A DNA stretch of 64,000 nt from RZYP01 sp050256135. GTDB lineage: Bacteria; Bacillota; Negativicutes; Acidaminococcales; Acidaminococcaceae. The stretch spans positions 1 through 64,000 of the forward strand of contig JBFWIF010000001.1 in assembly GCA_050256135.1 (NCBI GenBank), read 5' to 3'. The notes beneath the pieces are model-generated. The model saw only the letters and a list, made by a program, of their open reading frames with translations. It was not told the DNA's origin and made no database searches. Both the position numbers and the translations under genes were made by a program. Of this stretch, positions 52,333 to 60,923 are shown one piece after another (the stretch's first letter is position 1; each line of letters opens with the position of its first letter).

Positions 52333-53235
52333 ATGACTCTCATGCAATTACAGTATTTTAGGGTTTTGGCGAAGGTTTTGCACTATACGAAAGCTTCTCA
52401 GGAATTGCATATATCCCAACCTAACTTAAGTTATGCGATAGCAGAACTGGAAAAAGAATTAGGTGTCAATTTATTTGAAAGGGTAGATAAAAAAATCAAG
52501 TTAAGCCAATACGGAGAATATTTTCTTACTTATGTAGAGCAGGCACTAGACATAATGGACGAGGGCGTTAAGCGCGTTATGGACATAAAAGGCGCGATGT
52601 CAGGAGAAATCTGCCTTGGTTATATATATAGTCTGGCTTCATCTTTAATACCTAAGATTATCGAAGGATTTCAAAAAGAAGAAGATACGGCAGCAATTTC
52701 TTTCAAGTTTAAGCAAAATCTGCAGAATAATCTTCTGGAGGATTTAAAAACAGGGGAAATAGATTTAGCTTTGTGCGTTGAAGAAGATCCGCTTACTGTT
52801 TCGATTCCAATATTTGAGCAGGAATTATATGCTGTTGTTGCTAAGGAACATCCTTTAGCAAACCGCCAAGAAATAGAAATTGAGGAAATAGCAGACCTGC
52901 CTTTTGTGTTATTACATAAAGACAGTGGTTTGCGTAAATTAATCATGAGTGAATTCAAAAAACACGGTTTAACGCCAAATGTTGTTTTTGAAGCCTATGA
53001 ATGTAATGCTACCTTACAATTTGTTTCATTAAATTTCGGTGTTACTATTATACCTGACGTACCGGGAATAAATTACGCACCGGTTGCTAAAATTAGAATA
53101 AAAACTCCTGGTTTTAAACGAAAGATATATCTTTCGTGGATGAATAAAAAAACATTGATTCCGCCGGCACGTAAAGTCAGAGATTATATTCTCGAGAATT
53201 TTGCAATTAATGGCTTGGAAAAGACAGGTTTATAA
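52333..53235 (+). CDS. LysR family transcriptional regulator
   Basis: A 300-residue protein with a LysR HTH (MQLQYFRVLAKVLHYTKASQELHISQPNLSYAIAELEKELGVNLFER) and a periplasmic-binding-like effector domain (GEICLGYIYSLASSLIPKII...ELYAVVAKEHPLAN...VLLHKDSGLRKLI). It is CynR/CysL-like in overall look. The divergent 184-bp AT-rich region to the aldehyde dehydrogenase gene should hold its operator. A decayed relative of this gene lies at 55008-55192. Confidence 0.88.
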   Translation: MTLMQLQYFRVLAKVLHYTKASQELHISQPNLSYAIAELEKELGVNLFERVDKKIKLSQYGEYFLTYVEQALDIMDEGVKRVMDIKGAMSGEICLGYIYSLASSLIPKIIEGFQKEEDTAAISFKFKQNLQNNLLEDLKTGEIDLALCVEEDPLTVSIPIFEQELYAVVAKEHPLANRQEIEIEEIADLPFVLLHKDSGLRKLIMSEFKKHGLTPNVVFEAYECNATLQFVSLNFGVTIIPDVPGINYAPVAKIRIKTPGFKRKIYLSWMNKKTLIPPARKVRDYILENFAINGLEKTGL

Positions 53236-53244
53236 AAATAGGAC

Positions 53245-53281
53245 AAAAACAAACTTGCTGATTTTTAGGAAGTTTGTTTTA
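53245..53281 (+). terminator. Terminator after LysR gene
   Basis: AAAACAAACTT pairs with AAGTTTGTTTT across a ~14-nt loop. Confidence 0.7.
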
Positions 53282-53333
53282 CATGAGCTTCCATCATAGG
53301 TTATTATATTCATAGAGACTATATTTATAATGC

Positions 53334-53373
53334 AAAGGTGCATCTTCTCTAATCAAAGATGTTACCTTTTTTG
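53334..53373 (+). terminator. Terminator-like hairpin in leader of cysteine desulfidase-like gene
   Basis: AAAGGT...ATCTT pairs with AAGAT...ACCTTT with a 2-nt internal mismatch, followed by TTTTTTG. It lies about 150 bp before the next gene, so it may be an attenuator or a second terminator for the LysR gene. The rest of this 290-bp gap shows no gene. Confidence 0.45.
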
Positions 53374-53531
53374 TTATGTATAAGGTAAAAGGTTATCGTC
53401 TGCAATAAGCATAATTATGGACTGAAAAAATCTATAGGGTGAGAGAACCGACAGTTTTGCAATTGTTTTTTATTTCATAAGTTGTTATATTGTATTTCAA
53501 AACTAATTAGAGATATTGGGAGTTGTTGGAT

Positions 53532-54818
53532 TTGGATAAAAATATATATGAAAATTATTTGGCAATCTTGAATAAGGAATTAGTCATTGCGCTTGGCTGC
53601 ACCGAACCGATTGCAATAGCTTATGCTGGTGCGAAAGTGCGGAGTATCCTGGGGCAGATGCCGGAGCATATAACTGTTTATTGCAGCGGGAATATCGTCA
53701 AAAATGTTAAAGCCGTGACCGTTCCGAATTCCGGTGGCAATAAAGGAATTGATGTTGCTGCTGTACTGGGTGTTTTAGGCGGCGATGTTTCTAGGGAACT
53801 TGCTGTTTTGGAAACAGTGACACCAGCAGATATAGAAGAATGCAAGAAACTTCTGGCAAGAGGGTTCTGCTCGTGTGAACTAATTGAAAATGTCGCTAAC
53901 CTGTATATTGTCATTCAAGCCAAGGCAGGTAAAGAATCAGCTGAGGTCGTAATTAAGGATTATCACAGCAACATAACTAAAATTATGAGAAACGGTGAAG
54001 TCTTGATGACGAAGGAAAATGATAATAAGCAGGATGACAATGCTTTTCCCAATAAAAACTTACTGAATGTGAAAGATATACTTGAATTCGCAGACAGTGT
54101 AAAAATTGAAGATGTCAAGGAAGTTTTGGACAGACAGATTAAATTCAATTCTGCAATCGCGGATGAAGGAATGAATAACAGCTATGGTGCCGAAGTCGGC
54201 CGTACGCTTATGGATGATTTTGACAAAAGTAATGTTAAACTGAGGGCAAAAGCAAGAGCGGCGGCAGGATCAGACGCGAGGATGAGCGGGTGTCCGCTGC
54301 CGGTCGTTATTAATTCCGGAAGTGGCAACCAGGGTATCACCGTATCTGTACCGGTTATTGAATATGCCAAGGAATTGAATGCCAGCGAAGAAAAACTTTA
54401 TCGCTCTTTAGTTGTAAGTAATCTCATAGCAATTCATCAGAAACGATTTATTGGAAGTCTTTCAGCCTACTGCGGTGCTGTTAGCGCAGGATGCGGCACT
54501 GGTGCTGGGATTGCCTATATGATGGGAATGGATTATAGGAGAATTTGTGATGTTATAACAAATAGTATAACTAATGTAGGCGGTATGGTCTGTGACGGGG
54601 CAAAACCTTCCTGCGCTGCTAAAATCGCCATATCAGTTGAAGCAGCTATTATGGCTTTGCACTTGAGTAAAAAACATCATGTATTCCAGTCCGGAGAAGG
54701 ACTTGTAAAAGACGATATTGAAAAGACAATAGCAAGTGTTGGCCATATGGGTCGCGTCGGTATGCAATCTACTGATATTGAAATTCTCAATATCATGTTA
54801 GATAAAATAAAAATATAA
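53532..54818 (+). CDS. L-cysteine desulfidase/serine dehydratase-alpha family protein (UPF0597)
   Basis: Three TTG codons compete; 53532 sits 9 nt after GGGAG and is preferred to 53523. The ~428-residue protein has the UPF0597/CyuA features ELVIALGCTEPIAIAYAGAK, VTVPNSGGNKGIDVAAVLG, SGCPLPVVINSGSGNQGITVSVPV, YCGAVSAGCGTGAG and VCDGAKPSCAAK; the cysteines would bind a 4Fe-4S cluster. Such enzymes break L-cysteine to pyruvate, ammonia and sulfide, or act on L-serine. It fits amino-acid fermentation. Confidence 0.83.
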   Translation: MDKNIYENYLAILNKELVIALGCTEPIAIAYAGAKVRSILGQMPEHITVYCSGNIVKNVKAVTVPNSGGNKGIDVAAVLGVLGGDVSRELAVLETVTPADIEECKKLLARGFCSCELIENVANLYIVIQAKAGKESAEVVIKDYHSNITKIMRNGEVLMTKENDNKQDDNAFPNKNLLNVKDILEFADSVKIEDVKEVLDRQIKFNSAIADEGMNNSYGAEVGRTLMDDFDKSNVKLRAKARAAAGSDARMSGCPLPVVINSGSGNQGITVSVPVIEYAKELNASEEKLYRSLVVSNLIAIHQKRFIGSLSAYCGAVSAGCGTGAGIAYMMGMDYRRICDVITNSITNVGGMVCDGAKPSCAAKIAISVEAAIMALHLSKKHHVFQSGEGLVKDDIEKTIASVGHMGRVGMQSTDIEILNIMLDKIKI

Positions 54819-54851
54819 TCTTTCAATATTTGATATATGCTGATAAAAAAG

Positions 54852-54905
54852 AAAGAAGTGGCTATTGTACCTGCCTTTGCAGGCAGTCAATAACCACTTC
54901 TTTTT
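54852..54905 (+). terminator. Terminator after cysteine desulfidase-like gene
   Basis: AAAGAAGTGGCTATTG pairs with CAATAACCACTTCTTT; the loop contains its own CCTGCC...GGCAGG stem; T residues follow. Confidence 0.8.
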
Positions 54906-55006
54906 ATAGTTTCAAAAAATATTCGTGTATAGTGGTATCTTCTGTCAGTTCCGGATGAAAACTGATGGCAAGCAAACGGCCTTGCTGGGCGGCAATGATT
55001 TTGCCT
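54904..55006 (-). pseudogene. Remnant of pdxT 3' end
   Basis: On the reverse strand this encodes GKIIAAQQGRLLAISFHPEL then TEDTTIHEYFLKL and a stop, matching the last 33 residues of the intact PdxT at 58071-58634 with four changes (Q for K, I for T, H for Y, L for M). The match stops abruptly near 55006, where sequence resembling a LysR gene begins. No start or upstream half exists, so it is a dead fragment. Confidence 0.8.
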
Positions 55007-55007
55007 T

Positions 55008-55192
55008 TGTTGCTAAGGATCATCCGGTGGACAGCCTCAAAGAAAATAGAAAGAAAGGAAAGGGCAAACCTGCCGTTTGTTTTATTACACAAAGACAGCG
55101 GCTTGCGTAAACTTAGCTTCCACCTGCCCGCAAAGTGAGGGATTATATTCTCGATAATTTAGCAATTCATGCTGTGTAATCGACAAGTTTAA
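55008..55192 (+). pseudogene. Remnant of a LysR regulator gene with internal deletions
   Basis: Segments resemble the C-terminal half of the intact LysR at 52333-53235: VAKDHPV (VAKEHPL), NLPFVLLHKDSGLRKL (DLPFVLLHKDSGLRKL), and, in another frame, PPARKVRDYILDNLAI (PPARKVRDYILENFAI). About 200 bp between the last two blocks are missing and frames shift between blocks. The copy differs enough to be an old paralogue, not a recent duplication. A terminator follows at 55202. Confidence 0.75.
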
Positions 55193-55201
55193 AAGAATAA
55201 C

Positions 55202-55236
55202 AAAAAGGCTTCCTTCAAACAGGAAGCCTTTTTGTT
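55202..55236 (+). terminator. Terminator after LysR remnant
   Basis: AAAAAGGCTTCCT and its complement surround a short TCAAAC loop, followed by TTTTTG. From here to 55407 the sequence is AT-rich and holds only the promoter of the oxidoreductase operon. Confidence 0.78.
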
Positions 55237-55407
55237 CTGACAAATTATGGTAATAATTATATAGGTAATACTCTTGAAGTCAACCAGAAAAACAAGGCGA
55301 GAATAATATAAATAAAATTATTTATTAAAAAGGTAAAATTATTTTTAGAAGGAATATATTAAATTATAGTAATAATAATCATAGGTATCTGAGAGGAGGT
55401 AGTGATT

Positions 55408-57156
55408 TTGCAAAGCAATGAAATTACCTGGCAGGCTGGTGGTCAGCAGGGTGAGGGGTTGGAGAGCCTGGGATCTATACTGGCAGCCGTATTGAGCCAA
55501 CAAGGGTATGATCTGTATGGCTTTCGTCAATTTTCTTCACGTATTAAAGGTGGACATACTAATTACAAAATAAGGATAGCAAATCAGCCTGTTGGTACTA
55601 TCAATAAAGAGTGTGACCTTTTGATTGCTCTGGATCAGGATACGCTGACAAATGAAGCACTTGCCATAAGTGATGAGGGCATTATTCTTGCGGAAAGGGC
55701 TTTTGCTGATAGCTATACCGGTAAAGGTAGGCTGCTGGCAGTGCCTTTTATCGATATTGCCAAACAATATGGTACCGTGTTACAGAAAAATATAGTTGCT
55801 CTCGGCTGCACGGCGGCTATTTTGGGACTTGGTGAAGATTGTTTTGCCGTGCAATTGGAAAAGGAATTTGCTAAAAAAGGTGAAGAAGCAGTAGCTGTCA
55901 ATCTGAGAGTTTTCAAGGCGGGAGTGGAATTCATAAGGACGGCAGCGCCAGAGTTATTAGCTAAAAAGCAATTGCCGGTGCTTTCCGATAGTAAACCAAA
56001 ATTATTTATGCTAGGTAATGAAGCAATGGCATTTGGGGCTTTAAGTGCAGGTGCTCGCTTTATGGCTGCTTATCCGATTACGCCTGCCTCGGAAGTTATG
56101 GAATATATGGTGAAAAAGGTCAGACAATTCGGTGGTCAGATGCTGCAGGCGGAAGATGAGATTGCTGCCTGTACGATGGCAATTGGTGCCTCCTATGGCG
56201 GAGCCCGTGCCTTCACGGCAACATCAGGACCAGGGCTTTCGTTGATGGCTGAAGCTATTGGGCTCGCTTCAATGACAGAGACTCCGCTCGTCATCATCCA
56301 TTCCCAGCGCGGAGGACCAAGCACAGGCTTACCGACAAAGCAAGAACAGTCTGATATTTTGGCAGCTATTTACAATACACATGGTGATACGGCTAAAATT
56401 ATTCTTTCACCAAGTACAATGGAAGAGGCATTTTATGATGTTTTTGAAGCTTTCAATCTTGCCGAAGAATACCAATGCCCGGTTATTGTTTTGGCCGATG
56501 CTCAATTGTCACTGGCAACACAGACGATGCCTGTACCAGAATACGAAAAACTGACAATCAGACGCGGCAAATTAGCTGACATTCAGACTTTACCGCCAAT
56601 TAAAGCACCGGAATACTTTCCGCGCTATAGCTTAGATACGCTTGATGGCATTTCTACGCGCATATTACCAGGCACGCCTAACGGTATCTGTCTCGGTACT
56701 GGCTTGGAACATGATGAAAGCGGGCGGCCGAGTGAAGCAAAATTGATGCGTACCAAACAATCTGAAAAAAGGCTTAAGAAAATGCAGACACTTCTGGCGA
56801 ACTATAAGCATGCTCTGTTTGTCGACGCACCTTACGAAGAGGCTGATCTTCTTTTGGTAGGTATGACTTCTACACACAGTTGTATCACAGAAACAGCGTC
56901 TGCTTTGCGGCAGGCAGGCAAAAAAGTCAACCATGTGCAGATACGTCTGTTGTCACCATTTCCAGCGCAGGAAATTCTGCCCTATCTGCAAAAAGCAAAA
57001 AAGATTATTGTGATTGAACATAATTGTACTGCGCAGCTGACACATCTTCTGCGGATGCAGCTTGAAGGATGTCCGCATTTGGAAAGTATCCTGCAGTATG
57101 ATGGGGATATCATGTATCCGGAGCAGTTGCTTATGCGTTGCAAGGAGGTGCTGTAA
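55408..57156 (+). CDS. 2-oxoacid:acceptor oxidoreductase, alpha subunit (gamma-alpha fusion)
   Basis: TTG 55408 lies 8 nt after GGAGG; the in-frame GTG 55402 is too close. The ~582-residue protein joins an N-terminal gamma domain (AGGQQGEGLESLGSILAAV...FSSRIKGGHTNYKIRI, to about 185) with a PFOR-N-like alpha domain (GNEAMAFGALSAGARFMAAYPITPASEVMEYM, QAEDEIAACTMAIGASYGGARAFTATSGPG) and a C-terminal domain. With the beta subunit it oxidises 2-oxoacids to acyl-CoA and reduces ferredoxin. Domain order fits KorA/IorA-type enzymes of amino-acid fermenters. Confidence 0.88.
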   Translation: MQSNEITWQAGGQQGEGLESLGSILAAVLSQQGYDLYGFRQFSSRIKGGHTNYKIRIANQPVGTINKECDLLIALDQDTLTNEALAISDEGIILAERAFADSYTGKGRLLAVPFIDIAKQYGTVLQKNIVALGCTAAILGLGEDCFAVQLEKEFAKKGEEAVAVNLRVFKAGVEFIRTAAPELLAKKQLPVLSDSKPKLFMLGNEAMAFGALSAGARFMAAYPITPASEVMEYMVKKVRQFGGQMLQAEDEIAACTMAIGASYGGARAFTATSGPGLSLMAEAIGLASMTETPLVIIHSQRGGPSTGLPTKQEQSDILAAIYNTHGDTAKIILSPSTMEEAFYDVFEAFNLAEEYQCPVIVLADAQLSLATQTMPVPEYEKLTIRRGKLADIQTLPPIKAPEYFPRYSLDTLDGISTRILPGTPNGICLGTGLEHDESGRPSEAKLMRTKQSEKRLKKMQTLLANYKHALFVDAPYEEADLLLVGMTSTHSCITETASALRQAGKKVNHVQIRLLSPFPAQEILPYLQKAKKIIVIEHNCTAQLTHLLRMQLEGCPHLESILQYDGDIMYPEQLLMRCKEVL

Positions 57157-58020
57157 ATGGCTGTTTTGCAAGATTTCAAAAATAATGTGAAACCTAACTG
57201 GTGCCCTGGCTGCGGTGATTATGCCGTACAGGCAGCTTTGCAGCAAGCGGCAGTCAAGCTGGGTTTAGAACCGCACCAACTTACTATTGTCTGCGGTATC
57301 GGCTGTAGTGGTCGGCTTTCCGGCTATGTTTATGCGTATGGTATGCATACGACACATGGCAGAGCATTGCCTTTTGCCCAAGGGCTGAAACTGGCTAATC
57401 CGGAATTGACGGTCATTGCCTGCGGCGGTGATGGCGATGGCATGGCTATTGGGTTAGGACATACCTATCATGCCATCAGACGCAATGTTAATTTAACCTA
57501 TATCCTGATGGATAATCATGTTTATGGTTTGACGAAAGGCCAGACCTCACCACGCAGCGATTGGGGTTTTAAAACGAAGACCACGCCGGAAGGTAATATC
57601 GAAACACCGGTGGCAACTTTGGAAATGGCCTTGTCTGCCGGAGCAAGTTTTGTAGCACAAGGATTTTCCACTCGATTGCAGGAACTTACTGATTTGATTG
57701 TGGCGGCAGTTAAACACCCTGGTTTTTCATTGGTTAATGTTTTCAGTCCTTGTGTTACCTTTAATAAAGTAAATACTTATGATTGGTTCCAGGAGAGATT
57801 GATTGACATCAATGGTATTGAGAACTATGACAGATATAATAAAGGTAAGGTGCTGCGGAATATCCTGGAGCATGAAGGTTTACTTACGGGATTGTTGTAT
57901 GAAGATAAAGGCAAGAGAAGTTACGAAGAAGTATGCGGCTTGGCGACTAATAACCAAATGCAGTCAGTGCGCAAGTTTTCAAAGCAAGAATTTGATAAAT
58001 TGTTAGGAGACTTTCGTTAG
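57157..58020 (+). CDS. 2-oxoacid:acceptor oxidoreductase, beta subunit (TPP-binding)
   Basis: ATG 57157 directly abuts the alpha stop, with AAGGAGG upstream. The 287-residue protein has the Fe-S cysteines in WCPGCGDY and CGIGCSGR, and TPP/Mg-binding GGDGDGMAIGLGHTYHAIRRN with TYILMDNHVYGLTKGQ. KorB-like. It completes a two-gene operon ending in a bidirectional terminator. Confidence 0.9.
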   Translation: MAVLQDFKNNVKPNWCPGCGDYAVQAALQQAAVKLGLEPHQLTIVCGIGCSGRLSGYVYAYGMHTTHGRALPFAQGLKLANPELTVIACGGDGDGMAIGLGHTYHAIRRNVNLTYILMDNHVYGLTKGQTSPRSDWGFKTKTTPEGNIETPVATLEMALSAGASFVAQGFSTRLQELTDLIVAAVKHPGFSLVNVFSPCVTFNKVNTYDWFQERLIDINGIENYDRYNKGKVLRNILEHEGLLTGLLYEDKGKRSYEEVCGLATNNQMQSVRKFSKQEFDKLLGDFR

Positions 58021-58027
58021 GGCTGTA

Positions 58028-58075
58028 TGTAAATAAGAAAAGCTGGACCATCAGGTCCAGCTTTTCTTATTTACA
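58028..58075. terminator. Bidirectional terminator between oxidoreductase operon and pdxT
   Basis: A perfect 22-bp stem from TGTAAATAAG through AGCTGGACC and back, around ATCA; it overlaps the pdxT stop codon. Confidence 0.85.
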
Positions 58076-58634
58076 TCTTTAAAAAATATTCATATATAGT
58101 GGTATCTTCTGTCAGTTCCGGATGAAAACTGGTGGCAAGCAAACGGCCTTGTTTTGCGGCAATGATTTTGCCGTTATATTCAGCAATAGCTTCTGCTTTA
58201 GGACCGACAGATTCAATCCAGGGAGCACGGATGAAGACCAAGGGAATGGGCTTTACGCTGATGGCAGGAATGACCTGCGCGCAGCGGAAACTGTCGAGCT
58301 GTCCGCCATAAGCGTTGCGCCTTACAGCAATATCCATTGCGTCCAGATAGGGTTCCTCACCGACGATTTCTTTTGCCAGCAAAATAAGACCGGCGCAGGT
58401 TCCCCAAACTGGCATACCCTCATTAATACGTTTTTGCAATACGGGTAGCATACCGGTTTTTTTGAGCAGCTTGCCAATAGCGGTACTTTCTCCGCCCGGT
58501 ATTATTAATCTGTCAACTGCTTCTAACTGAGCTACAGTTTTTACTTCGACAGGTTCGATGCCGGCGATCCTGCTTAAAACAGCAAGATGTTCGGCAAAGG
58601 AGCCCTGCAGAGCTAATACGCCAACCTTCTCCAT
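58071..58634 (-). CDS. pdxT: Pyridoxal 5'-phosphate synthase glutaminase subunit PdxT
   Basis: A 187-residue class I glutaminase: VGVLALQGSFAEHLAVL, LIIPGGESTAIGKLL, nucleophile Cys in VWGTCAGLILLA, RRNAYGGQLDSF and the His-x-Glu pair in SFHPELTED. It feeds ammonia to PdxS for vitamin B6 synthesis. It lies 2 bp after pdxS. A duplicated fragment of a pdxT 3' end sits at 54904-55006. Confidence 0.95.
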   Translation of the reverse strand: MEKVGVLALQGSFAEHLAVLSRIAGIEPVEVKTVAQLEAVDRLIIPGGESTAIGKLLKKTGMLPVLQKRINEGMPVWGTCAGLILLAKEIVGEEPYLDAMDIAVRRNAYGGQLDSFRCAQVIPAISVKPIPLVFIRAPWIESVGPKAEAIAEYNGKIIAAKQGRLLATSFHPELTEDTTIYEYFLKM

Positions 58635-58636
58635 GG

Positions 58637-59515
58637 TTACCAGCCTCTTTTGGCGAAGGTTTGCTCTTCAGAGATGGTCGCTATTTCGATGCCTGGCATT
58701 GCTTCGCCCAAATCTTCGGATACTTCAGCAAGTACTTTCGGGTCATTGTAATAGGTAGTAGCCATAACGATAGCACGGGCACGTTTAGCAGGATTTGCGC
58801 TGCGGAAGATACCGGAACCAACAAAAACGCCTTCGCTTCCGAGCTTCATCATCAAAGCAGCATCTGCAGGTGTTGCGATACCACCGGCGGAAAAGTTTAC
58901 AACGGGTAATTTGCCGTTCTTTGCTACATTTACGACCAAATCATAAGGGGCGCCGTTTTCTTTAGCAAAAGTCATTAATTCTTCACTTGGCATATTAGTC
59001 AGTTGACGGATTTGAGACATAATGGTGCGCATGTGGCGTACAGCCTCGACGACGTTGCCGGTGCCGGCTTCGCCTTTGGTACGCATCATGGCAGCGCCCT
59101 CGCCGATGCGGCGCAAAGCTTCACCTAAGTTACGGGCACCGCAGACAAAAGGAATATTGAATTGGTGTTTATCGATATGGTACATATCATCGGCAGGAGT
59201 CAATACTTCGCTTTCGTCGATATAATCAATGCCGAGAGCCTGAAGGATTTCAGCCTCAACAATATGGCCAATTCTGGCTTTAGCCATAACTGGGATGCTG
59301 ACTGCTGCTTTAATTTCTTTAATCATTTTCGGATCGCTCATGCGGGCGACACCGCCTTCTTTACGAATATCAGAAGGAACACGTTCCAAAGCCATTACTG
59401 CAACAGCACCAGCTTCTTCAGCGATTCTTGCTTCTTCTGCATTGGTGACGTCCATGATAACGCCGCCTTTCAACATTTGCGCTAAATTCCTATTTAATTC
59501 TGCACGATCTGTCAT
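58637..59515 (-). CDS. pdxS: Pyridoxal 5'-phosphate synthase subunit PdxS
   Basis: A 292-residue TIM barrel, highly conserved: GGVIMDVTNAEEARIAEEAG, ALERVPSDIRKEGGVARMSD, catalytic Lys in PVMAKARIGH, YIDESEVLTPAD, GEAGTGNVVEAVRHMR and FSAGGIATPADAALMM. It builds PLP from ribose 5-phosphate, glyceraldehyde 3-phosphate and ammonia. Start ATG follows GGAGGAAT. It is the first gene of a pdxST operon. Confidence 0.97.
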   Translation of the reverse strand: MTDRAELNRNLAQMLKGGVIMDVTNAEEARIAEEAGAVAVMALERVPSDIRKEGGVARMSDPKMIKEIKAAVSIPVMAKARIGHIVEAEILQALGIDYIDESEVLTPADDMYHIDKHQFNIPFVCGARNLGEALRRIGEGAAMMRTKGEAGTGNVVEAVRHMRTIMSQIRQLTNMPSEELMTFAKENGAPYDLVVNVAKNGKLPVVNFSAGGIATPADAALMMKLGSEGVFVGSGIFRSANPAKRARAIVMATTYYNDPKVLAEVSEDLGEAMPGIEIATISEEQTFAKRGW

Positions 59516-59645
59516 GTTTTATTCCTCCAAAATTTTATTATTTTTACAGTACACTATGTGACTAGAATACAATAAATCTGTCACAGATAAAAGTGCCAGT
59601 TTTAATAATTTAAAAGGGGACAGTTCGAACGAAAAGACAAATAAA

Positions 59646-59681
59646 AAACGCAACGTTCCTTAGGGAACGCTACGTCAAAAA
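59646..59681 (-). terminator. Terminator of reverse-strand gene 59695-60168
   Basis: On the reverse strand GTAGCGTTCCC pairs with GGAACGTTGCG around a short loop, followed by TTTTTT. Confidence 0.75.
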
Positions 59682-59694
59682 ACAAAACAAAAAA

Positions 59695-60168
59695 TTAATT
59701 AAATAGGGCCCTGAGATCCGGAGAAACGAGGATTTCCTCATTGTTTAATCCTCTAGCCTTCAGATTGGATAAAGTATCCAATACGGTTTGTGCCCAAAAG
59801 CAGAGAGCATACTCTTCTGTAGTGAATGGGGAATCTTCTGCAGTGACATCATAAAGCAGATCAAGCAGGCTTCTTTCACCTGCCAGTGACAAATAAATCA
59901 GGGTGTTGCGGGTAGGACCCCAGACAGCATCGTCAGGTGCCATCATAAAAAGTGCTGTGACAGCTTCGTCACCGCCCTTTTCATATTTCCATTCTGTACC
60001 GCTGATGTTCTCTGTCAGCAATTTGTTCAGCACGACCGCATCAAATAGTGGAAGAAAGAGCTCCACGCCTTTGCGTGTGGCGTCATCAATAACCTCACAG
60101 GCGCAAACGGCATTAAGTTTTTTTGAATTCGGATGTTGTGCCGTTTTCAGAAACTTACACGTAATCAT
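59695..60168 (-). CDS. Hypothetical cytosolic protein
   Basis: The start at 60168 (MITCKFLKTAQHPNSKKL) follows GGAGGGACCAAG; an upstream in-frame start gives an unlikely hydrophobic extension. The ~157-residue protein has CACEVIDDATRKGVELFLPLFDAV and an acidic, helical C-terminal half. No family is recognised. It is separated from YaiI/YqxD by ~100 bp on the same strand. Confidence 0.6.
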   Translation of the reverse strand: MITCKFLKTAQHPNSKKLNAVCACEVIDDATRKGVELFLPLFDAVVLNKLLTENISGTEWKYEKGGDEAVTALFMMAPDDAVWGPTRNTLIYLSLAGERSLLDLLYDVTAEDSPFTTEEYALCFWAQTVLDTLSNLKARGLNNEEILVSPDLRALFN

Positions 60169-60270
60169 CTTGGTCCCTCCTTTGACAGCTAAAACAAAAA
60201 GTAATCCGACAATCAATATTAATTTGCCTATAATATCAGTAGACTTCGACGGCTGGGATAAATATCCTTT

Positions 60271-60702
60271 TTATCTATTTAAAATACTTTCCAATATTTC
60301 TTGAAAACGTGAATCATCCGCGGCGCTTCTTTTTTTAGGTCCTTTTGTTCGGCCGCCGCCGCGCCTTAATTTTGCTTTAACTTCGCGTTCTTCCAATAAA
60401 AAATCCATTTTGCCGCTTTTGTATTCAACTCCAGCAGGGCTCAGGCAATAGGCATTTTTACTTAAGATAAGTGCTGCAAGTCCCCAATCTTGCGTAATAA
60501 CTAAGTCACCGGGACTTGTCAGATTAAAGATCTTTAAATCAGCCTCCTGCGAGTTGGTATCCACGCTGAAGTGTTTACTATTTTCAATGTTATGGTCCAA
60601 GCTCGATATTGTATAAACATCGAAGTTATGTTTTGCTCCTGCTTCCTGACAGATTTTTAAGACTTGTTTTGGACAAGCGTCAGCATCAATAATTATTCGC
60701 AT
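60271..60702 (-). CDS. YaiI/YqxD family protein (DUF188, NYN-like)
   Basis: A 143-residue protein: RIIIDADACPKQVLKICQEAG at the start, GDLVITQDWGLAALILSKNAYCLSPAGVEY in the middle, and a basic end LRRGGGRTKGPKKRSAADD. The Asp-rich strand ends suggest a PIN/NYN-type nuclease fold; function is unknown. It is highly conserved across bacteria. Confidence 0.88.
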   Translation of the reverse strand: MRIIIDADACPKQVLKICQEAGAKHNFDVYTISSLDHNIENSKHFSVDTNSQEADLKIFNLTSPGDLVITQDWGLAALILSKNAYCLSPAGVEYKSGKMDFLLEEREVKAKLRRGGGRTKGPKKRSAADDSRFQEILESILNR

Positions 60703-60923
60703 TTTATCCTCTTTCGGTTGTATTGATATAGTTGTTTTTGCTTTATTTTAACATATCCAACCTAATTTATAAGGAGGATAAGGAGAAATAGAAAAACAAT
60801 TCACAGAATTTTCAAAAATAAAATCCAGAATGTTGCAGGTATCTTGCTTATTTTGTCGTAATAGAATGGAAAAACGGAATGCAAAAAATAAGACGGTGAA
60901 AGCTGTCAGTCAGGAGGAAAATG

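Noticed and set aside
54904..55092. 62-residue reverse ORF ending in a PdxT-like sequence
   Set aside because: Its first half is the reverse complement of LysR remnant sequence, and only the last ~33 residues match PdxT. It is a chimeric scar, not a gene.
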